Shown here piece after piece: positions 1 through 5,309 of a stretch of 7,406 nucleotides of DNA (within the stretch, counting starts at the first letter, position 1; every line of letters starts with the position of its first letter). The stretch lies in NCBI GenBank assembly GCA_037969195.1, contig JBBKWZ010000026.1:1-7406 (forward strand), written 5' to 3'. The stretch is from JAHEJB01 sp037969195. Its GTDB lineage: Bacteria > Bacteroidota > Rhodothermia > Rhodothermales > Rubricoccaceae. The position numbers and the translations under genes were made by a program. A model generated the notes under the pieces. That model made no database searches, was not told the origin of the DNA, and saw nothing but the letters and a program-made list of their open reading frames with translations.

Positions 1-1993
1 GCGTTCCTGTTACGTCTGTCCACGTCGACCCACCGTTCGTCGTTTTGAAGACATGTCCGGCACCAAAGCCAGATGCTGTGAGATAGGCCGTTTGCGAATC
101 GTTCGGATGAACGGCTACATCCATGAACATCCGGTCTGGCAGCAAGCCGGTCACATTCGTCCATGACGCGCCAGCGTTCTGCGTCACGTGAACGCCGGTC
201 GGCGGATCTCCCTGAACACTGGACAACCGATCCGGCGCGGTCGTCACGTATACGACGTCCGCGTTCTGCGGCGAGACAGCCATGGCCAGCGCCGCGTTGC
301 CATCGAGTTCGAGGCCGCCATTGGTTGTCGTCCAATTACTCCCCTGATCCTCGGAACGATAGATATGCGCACGACCGGCGTAGAGGCGTGTGGTTTGGCT
401 AGGCGCGATGGCGAAAGGAGCAATGAACGCCGTTGGCCCACTTCCAGGTGGCGTAACACCCACGCTGGATCCCCAACGATTCAACGTCCGCGACATGTTC
501 AAGAACTGCGACGACCGATACTGGACATCTTCGTCCGTTGGATCAATCCCGGCCCAGGACCCATCCCCGCCGCCAACCTTGAGCCAGGCATCAACGCCTG
601 TCCACATCCACGTCCCGTTGTCTTGCGCGCCTCCGATGGAGATTAGTGAATCGGTAGCGGCGTGCCCGGTCCCGTTATAAAACTGAAGCGTTACGTAGCC
701 CTCGTTAAGATTCTCAAAAACCGTCCCACCGTTCGTCGTCCGGTAGATGCCTCCGTCGTTGGCAAAGTAGATGATGTTGGGATTCGTTGGATGGAACGCA
801 ATGGCATGGTGGTCTACATGAACGCCTCCTGCCGAGCCAACCTCGGTCGACGTAGTGCCTCCATTAAGCGAGCGATACATGCTGACGCCCGAAAGAAAAA
901 CAACGTTCGGATCGTGTGGACTAACACCCACGTAGTGCGCGAACCAACCCTGATATCTCGCATAGTCCAACGTTGTAATGGTTGACCACGTGTTTCCGCC
1001 GTCAACCGTCTTAATGAGCGTGGTCTCGGTTCCACCACTCGTCGTGATTCCGTCTCCGACACTGGCGAAGACGATGTTCATGTCCGTTGGATGCCGATCA
1101 AGGATGATCTTACCGATGAAGTCGTTCGGCACGCCACTGGTTAGCTGCGTCCACGTCGTTCCGCCATTCGTGGAGCGGTAGATGCCTTTTCCGGCGCTTT
1201 CTTGATCACCGTGGGCAGAGAAGATGATGTTTGGATCGGTTGGGTGCAGGATCACATCCATTGCCATAATGACGGGGTTGACGTTGGCCCATGTCGATCC
1301 TCCGTTTGTCGAGTGATAGACGCCTTCCGTTGTGGCCGCCCAGACGTTGTCTGGGTCCGACGGATGCACGCGAACGCGGGCGACGCCCCGCTCTTGGTTG
1401 AGGCTCCAATCAAGCACGTGGCTCCAACTGGCTCCACCGTCATCCGATTTGAGCACGCCAATCCCATAACTACCGCGCGTGGGCCGATCTACGACGCCGC
1501 CGCGTGTATCCTGATAGCGATAAACCTCTCCCGTACCTACGTAGACTACATTCGTGTCGCTTTCAGCAATCGCAACGGTTGTGGCGGATGTTACGGGAAA
1601 GCCCATCGTGACACGTTGCCAACTCCCATTCAGCCCGCTATCGTAGGACCTCCATACGCCGCCACCTGCTGACCCCAGCCAAACCGATTCCGGCCGCTCC
1701 CTGTTTATCTCAACGGCCAATGTCCGCCCACCGTTATTGGTCGGACCCATGGGCTCCCACAAACTTCCAAACTCCCTTGCCCTCGCATCGGAGGCTTGGC
1801 GTTGATTAAAAGCTGCGACGTATCCCACGCTTGGGAACTGCGTATCGGGATAGGATCGCTGGGCACCCCACTGAACGAGTGCATGAAATGCCCCTTTCTG
1901 TTCGTCCCAGTCCACTTCGGGCGTTTTTTGCCACCACAAGGCTGCACCAATGAGTACGACGACGCCAAGAACTGCGAGTAAACGGGTGGCCAT
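1..1993 (-). CDS. Asp-box (BNR) / VPS10-sortilin-like beta-propeller surface or secreted protein, C-terminus cut by window edge
   Basis: The frame is open for 664 codons from the ATG at 1993 to base 2; I read every codon and found no stop, so the 3' end lies beyond the left edge. Residues 5-20 are strongly hydrophobic after an Arg, which fits a Sec signal peptide or an N-terminal membrane anchor; no clear cleavage site is visible. A WEPMGP-NNGGR block (residues 79-90) and GSAGGGVWRS (107-116) are typical of the first blade in VPS10-like 'glycosyl hydrolase/sialidase-like' proteins of Bacteroidota. Asp boxes (S-x-D/N-x-G-x-T-W) end at residues 125, 190, 235, 281, 336, 382, 426, 554, 611 and 658, and are degenerate at 375-382 and 419-426. 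HPTDPN-type strand motifs recur between them (for example 250-255, 301-306, 401-406). QDNG (457-460) and GGGDG (474-478) are also family hallmarks. Such propellers bind or process extracellular ligands; no sialidase catalytic set is evident, so enzymatic activity is not claimed. A T9SS C-terminal domain would be expected in the missing part. Confidence 0.9.
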   Translation of the reverse strand, partial: MATRLLAVLGVVVLIGAALWWQKTPEVDWDEQKGAFHALVQWGAQRSYPDTQFPSVGYVAAFNQRQASDARAREFGSLWEPMGPTNNGGRTLAVEINRERPESVWLGSAGGGVWRSYDSGLNGSWQRVTMGFPVTSATTVAIAESDTNVVYVGTGEVYRYQDTRGGVVDRPTRGSYGIGVLKSDDGGASWSHVLDWSLNQERGVARVRVHPSDPDNVWAATTEGVYHSTNGGSTWANVNPVIMAMDVILHPTDPNIIFSAHGDQESAGKGIYRSTNGGTTWTQLTSGVPNDFIGKIILDRHPTDMNIVFASVGDGITTSGGTETTLIKTVDGGNTWSTITTLDYARYQGWFAHYVGVSPHDPNVVFLSGVSMYRSLNGGTTSTEVGSAGGVHVDHHAIAFHPTNPNIIYFANDGGIYRTTNGGTVFENLNEGYVTLQFYNGTGHAATDSLISIGGAQDNGTWMWTGVDAWLKVGGGDGSWAGIDPTDEDVQYRSSQFLNMSRTLNRWGSSVGVTPPGSGPTAFIAPFAIAPSQTTRLYAGRAHIYRSEDQGSNWTTTNGGLELDGNAALAMAVSPQNADVVYVTTAPDRLSSVQGDPPTGVHVTQNAGASWTNVTGLLPDRMFMDVAVHPNDSQTAYLTASGFGAGHVFKTTNGGSTWTDVTGT
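29..739 (-). repeat. Degenerate Asp-box-coding repeats, including an exact 15-bp repeat
   Basis: The 15-mer CCCACCGTTCGTCGT on the plus strand occurs exactly at 29-43 and again at 725-739. On the coding (minus) strand both encode the TTNGG core of an Asp box. Diverged relatives are visible near 1158-1185 and 1300-1325. These are internal protein-motif repeats of the propeller gene rather than a mobile or regulatory repeat. Confidence 0.6.
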
Positions 1994-2106
1994 GATTCAG
2001 GTTGGATTGGTTTTCAGCCTATAGGTACGGAAGACGACCCAATCTGCACAAGGGCGCAGACAACCCTCTGCGTTGCGGATATTCTGCCAACCCCATCACC
2101 ACACGA
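1994..2106. promoter_or_regulatory. Divergent intergenic region with inverted-repeat candidate operator
   Basis: This stretch separates the start of the minus-strand propeller gene from the preferred start of the plus-strand hydroxylase, so both promoters should lie here. It contains a perfect 6-bp inverted repeat, CGCAGA at 2055-2060 and TCTGCG at 2067-2072, with a 6-base spacer. The core TCTGC recurs at 2043-2047 and 2083-2087, giving four copies of the 5-mer in both orientations within 45 bases. No clear AGGAGG-type ribosome binding site precedes either start, as is common in Bacteroidota. I cannot assign -33/-7 boxes with confidence. Binding by a regulator is inferred only from the symmetry. 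Confidence 0.35.
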
Positions 2107-3687
2107 TTGAATTCAACCCCTTCCTACGACGTTGCTATTGTTGGCCTCGGCCCGGTTGGGGCGCTGCTGGCAAACCTGTTGGGGAGGTATAGAATGCGCG
2201 TTGTGGTGATGGAACGGGAGGCAACGCCGTATTCCTTACCGCGCGCGGCCCATCTCGACGACGAGGCTTGTCGCATCCTGCAAACTGCAGGCGTTGTGGA
2301 AGACGCGCTTTCTGTCTACCGCGTAATTGATGGGCTGGATGTTGTCTCGAAAAGCGGAGACCTACTCCTTCGGGCAAGGAAGGAGGGTGCGAAAGAACAA
2401 CGCTATGGCTTCCCTACCGCCACACTGATCCATCAGCCAACAGTCGAACTGGCACTGCGAGCAGGTCTTCAGCGGTATCAGAATGTTGAGGTCAGAGTTG
2501 GACATGCCGTCGAAACGGTAGAGGACGTCGGCGATCAAATTCGTCTTACAGGAAACGGAGCCAGTGGACCGTTCGAAACAACTGCATCGTGGGCGGTGGG
2601 CTGCGATGGGGCTCACAGCATCGTCCGCGGAGCCATGGAAACTCAAATGCAGGGGGGCCGACTGGAGCAGCCGTGGCTCGTGGTCGACGTCATCCTGAAG
2701 GAAGAAGCCGACCTCCCCGATCGACTCCTACAGATTGCCGATCCCTCGCGGCCCACGACGTACGTCCCGTTCCCCGATCCTCGCCGCCGATGGGAGTTTA
2801 TGCTGATGCCCGGCGAGACCGCTGAGTCCATGTTACGGCCAGAAACCATCCGGATGCTTCTTTTCGCGCACATTAATCCAGACCTCGTGGAAATCGAGCG
2901 GGCTGCCGTTTACACCTTCCGCGATACTACTGGGCGAGCTTGGCGAAAGGGTCGTTTGCTCATTGCGGGCGACGCGGCTCACCAGATGCCTCCCTTCCTT
3001 GGGCAAGGGATGTGCTCCGGCTTCCGCGACGCCGATAACCTCGCCTGGAAGCTCGCTCTCGTCGCAAAAGGCGCGGCGGATGGTGCTTTGCTCGATTCCT
3101 ACGAATCCGAGCGAAGACCGCACGTGCAGGCCATTACGCGGTTATCTGTGAGAGCTGGACGAGTGATTCAAGCCACAGGCGTTCTCGCAAATTTTCGCGA
3201 TAACGCGTTTCACCTGCTGCACAAACTGCCTCTCGCCCACAAGAAGCTGCTCAACGTCGAAGGAAGAATTGGAAGTATCCGGCTCGCCGCATCTGGCCGA
3301 GGAGTGCCGCGATCTGCCCTCCTCCCCCAACCAAGCGTGGAAACCCCCGATGGCCAACACGCGCTCCTCGACTCATTTCTTGGCGACGGATTCGCGTTGA
3401 TCGGCCTCGGCGTTTCGCCCCGGTCCTGGGTGGACGCCACAGATTTGCCAACTTGGCAAACACTGATCACGCGATCCGTTCATTTCGTATCGGACGGAGA
3501 GCCGTGGCCAGATGCAGCAGAAGGTGAAGTCGCCGTCCGTGATTCGTCGAACGCAATCAGGAGCTGGGCGCGTATTCAGGATGGCATCATCGTTGTCCGC
3601 CCCGACCGGTTCGGTTTCGGCGTCTATGGCTCAGATGATTGGAGAATGGCGGCAGCGGGAGTCCGGGAAGCGCTGGGGTTGCGGTAG
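2107..3687 (+). CDS. FAD-dependent aromatic hydroxylase, MhpA (3-(3-hydroxyphenyl)propionate hydroxylase) type
   Basis: This is a class A flavoprotein monooxygenase, a family that hydroxylates aromatic rings using NAD(P)H and O2 in the cytoplasm. Numbering from the TTG at 2107 (526 aa), GLGPVG at 13-18 is the Rossmann GxGxxG, followed by VVVMERE, whose Glu binds the FAD ribose. CDG near 166-168 is the DG motif, and AGDAAH near 287-292 is the GD motif. PRAAHLDDEA, RRWEFMLMPGET and GQGMCSGFRDADNLAWKLALV closely resemble E. coli MhpA as I recall it, and the length is near its 554 residues. The frame is open back to a TTG at 2002, but the extra 35 residues resemble nothing in the family and there is no in-frame ATG before the Rossmann motif, so 2107 is preferred. 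The start remains uncertain. No ring-cleavage dioxygenase, hydrolase or other mhp gene is adjacent, so the true substrate is unknown; a role in tailoring another phenolic compound is equally possible. Confidence 0.88.
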   Translation: MNSTPSYDVAIVGLGPVGALLANLLGRYRMRVVVMEREATPYSLPRAAHLDDEACRILQTAGVVEDALSVYRVIDGLDVVSKSGDLLLRARKEGAKEQRYGFPTATLIHQPTVELALRAGLQRYQNVEVRVGHAVETVEDVGDQIRLTGNGASGPFETTASWAVGCDGAHSIVRGAMETQMQGGRLEQPWLVVDVILKEEADLPDRLLQIADPSRPTTYVPFPDPRRRWEFMLMPGETAESMLRPETIRMLLFAHINPDLVEIERAAVYTFRDTTGRAWRKGRLLIAGDAAHQMPPFLGQGMCSGFRDADNLAWKLALVAKGAADGALLDSYESERRPHVQAITRLSVRAGRVIQATGVLANFRDNAFHLLHKLPLAHKKLLNVEGRIGSIRLAASGRGVPRSALLPQPSVETPDGQHALLDSFLGDGFALIGLGVSPRSWVDATDLPTWQTLITRSVHFVSDGEPWPDAAEGEVAVRDSSNAIRSWARIQDGIIVVRPDRFGFGVYGSDDWRMAAAGVREALGLR

Positions 3688-3718
3688 GCGGCAAATCAGA
3701 AAGCGTCGACCAGTAGCA

Positions 3719-3973
3719 ATGGTCGGCAGCGCTTGTCGCGTAAGTCCACGATGCGCTGCGGGACACGACGCGCGCTATCTATTCCGCTTGTTTGACCTGC
3801 TCGGCAGGCGAATTGCCACGCTGGCAAGCGATGTTTTCGAATCCGGTTTCCATACCGTGCGGTTCGACGGCAGCCAGCTCGCGTCCGGGATGTATCTCGT
3901 AAAGGCAGAAGTAGGTTCGGAGATCACGACCAACGTAGCTACGTTTACGCAACGACTAACGTTGATGAAATAG
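3719..3973 (+). pseudogene. Orphan T9SS type-A C-terminal sorting domain (gene remnant)
   Basis: The in-frame ATG at 3719 opens an 84-codon frame whose last ~65 residues match a T9SS type-A sorting domain: FDLLGRRIATL (25-35), an FHTVRFDGSQLASGMYLVKA stretch (44-63), and a TQRLTLMK end (77-84). Such domains normally end large secreted proteins and direct them through the type IX translocon. Here there is no passenger and no signal peptide. The usual YPNP segment is missing, and I looked for it in all three frames between 3688 and 3770 without success. The frame extends upstream to 3512 only as a shadow of the hydroxylase gene. The most economical reading is the 3' stump of a deleted or displaced cargo gene. 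A small expressed protein is possible, but it could not reach the T9SS without Sec export. It ends 7 bases before the next start. Confidence 0.65.
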
Positions 3974-3980
3974 CATAATC

Positions 3981-5246
3981 GTGTCAATACGTACGCTACT
4001 AGTCATTGCAGGGCTGGGGGAAATCCTCCTCGGCCCTATGGCTTCTTCTGTAAACGCGCAGAATGCGAACCTTGAATGGGAGATGGTTGGTGATCCACTC
4101 GACGCAGAAGATTTTGGCCAAGGGTTTGACGCTGATATCTATGTTCTTGATAAGGATTCATTGTTTGTTCTGGATGTTGTAACATCAACTTTTCATGGAC
4201 TTGGAGAAACACAGAATGCAATAAAAAATGTGCTGCCGCTCTCGGTAGACACGTTTCTAACCAGCAGTACTGGGCATACCGCTCGCTCAACGAACGGCGG
4301 CGAAAGCTGGACTGTAGTGTTCACCGAGGGTGGGGAACTTTTCACCTCGGATCTGGATGGCCCCAACAGCGGGGCCTTACTCACACAGATCGGCGACTCC
4401 ACCGGGGCAGGCTACTCCCACGACCGTGGGGCCACGTGGCACAGATCAGAAGGACTGGCAACCTCGTCGCTCAATCACGAATGCGAGTCATTTGAAGAGA
4501 TTCGCTCAGGTCCGTTTGCGGGCCGTCTCGTTGCGGGTTGCCTGGCAGGGATGGCCTACTCTGATGACCGAGGAGTGAACTGGAGCCTGTCCAACATTTG
4601 GGTGGACTTTACCTACAACGGCGTCTCCATCATCACGGCGCAGAACGGCATGCTCTACGCGCGGCTCGAAGACCCAGAGCCCGGCTTTGGACTTTGGTCG
4701 TCGTCGGATGGTGCTACGTGGACACGTGTCAGCACAATCCCCTCAGCGGCACAACTTGTGGGCGTGGAAGGCGGGCCAGCGCCAGAAGGCGTGTTCTACG
4801 CCGTTGGCCGGTTTACAGGAGAGGTTCACCGGAGTCTGGATGCAGGCCAGACGTGGGAGGAATTGACGCCTGTTTATAGCGGCCCAGAAAGTGTGCGTGC
4901 GAACGCGGTAATAGTCGGACCCGATGACAAGCTATACGTCGCTGTAACAAGTACGGGCCCCGGGCCTCAACCCCACGACGGCGTCTACCGCACAACCGAG
5001 AGCGTGATTGTGGCGAATGAGCCGGATGCCCCGCCAACATCGGAACGTCTTGTTGTCTATCCCAACCCGGCACGGAACTTCCTGACCGTCGAACCAGACG
5101 TCGAGGAGATCGAGATCGTCGATGTGCTAGGGAGGGTGATCCTTCGAGCGAAGGCGGCCGGGCGGATTGATGTTTCGGGGCTCCCGGCGGGTGTGTACGT
5201 TGTGCGGGCGGGCGGGCTTACTCAGCGGATAACGCTTCTGCAGTAG
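3981..5246 (+). CDS. Secreted Asp-box repeat protein with T9SS type-A sorting domain
   Basis: This is a complete 421-residue protein beginning at GTG; the frame has a stop at 3966-3968 and no other upstream start. Residues 1-26 form a plausible signal peptide (Arg at 4, hydrophobic 5-18, likely cleavage after VNA before Gln27), although Glu14 inside the hydrophobic core is unusual. Five Asp-box motifs follow at 103-110, 146-153, 194-201, 240-247 (Asp shifted by one) and 285-292, fitting a single beta-propeller. YPNP at 360-363, DVLGR at 381-385, DVSGLPAGVYVVRAG at 397-411 and the final RITLLQ make a type-A C-terminal sorting domain. The protein is therefore expected to pass Sec and then the type IX translocon and be released or anchored at the cell surface. 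Its ligand is unknown; Asp boxes give structure rather than catalysis. It shares the Asp-box architecture with the gene at 1-1993 but is much shorter, and the sequences are not close copies. Confidence 0.9.
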   Translation: MSIRTLLVIAGLGEILLGPMASSVNAQNANLEWEMVGDPLDAEDFGQGFDADIYVLDKDSLFVLDVVTSTFHGLGETQNAIKNVLPLSVDTFLTSSTGHTARSTNGGESWTVVFTEGGELFTSDLDGPNSGALLTQIGDSTGAGYSHDRGATWHRSEGLATSSLNHECESFEEIRSGPFAGRLVAGCLAGMAYSDDRGVNWSLSNIWVDFTYNGVSIITAQNGMLYARLEDPEPGFGLWSSSDGATWTRVSTIPSAAQLVGVEGGPAPEGVFYAVGRFTGEVHRSLDAGQTWEELTPVYSGPESVRANAVIVGPDDKLYVAVTSTGPGPQPHDGVYRTTESVIVANEPDAPPTSERLVVYPNPARNFLTVEPDVEEIEIVDVLGRVILRAKAAGRIDVSGLPAGVYVVRAGGLTQRITLLQ

Positions 5247-5267
5247 GCGTGCGGGCGGGCTAGCGCA

Positions 5268-5293
5268 GCGTTGAAGAACGCCCGGCAACGCCG
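5268..5293. terminator. Possible weak bidirectional terminator in convergent gap
   Basis: Between the two convergent stop codons lie two small perfect hairpins: GCGTT-GAAG-AACGC at 5268-5281 and CGGC-AAC-GCCG at 5283-5293. Neither has a T-tract on either strand, so a classical intrinsic terminator is not shown. The position, in a 63-base convergent gap, is the main argument. Confidence 0.25.
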
Positions 5294-5309
5294 ATCCGTC
5301 GATGGCCGA

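Noticed and set aside
29..1325. CRISPR-like recurrence of CCACCGTTCGTCGT-type sequences
   Set aside because: The copies are irregularly spaced, diverged and in frame, and they encode Asp-box motifs of a propeller protein.
163..1672. Several plus-strand ORFs (for example 188-646, 662-985, 1202-1672)
   Set aside because: They lie antisense to the continuous 664-codon minus-strand propeller frame, are Arg/Pro-rich, and show no recognisable motif.
1705..1968. Minus-strand ORF of 87 aa
   Set aside because: It is in a different frame from the propeller gene's N-terminus and is a shadow of it.
2002..2106. N-terminal extension of the hydroxylase from the TTG at 2002
   Set aside because: The extra 35 residues do not resemble the family, and the region sits in a divergent promoter area starting 9 bases from the opposite gene's start. 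The TTG at 2107, just before the Rossmann fold, is preferred, though not proven.
3512..3718. Upstream part of the 153-aa ORF ending at 3973
   Set aside because: Most of it overlaps the hydroxylase gene in another frame and is Arg/Ser-rich shadow sequence; only the part after about 3756 resembles a T9SS domain.
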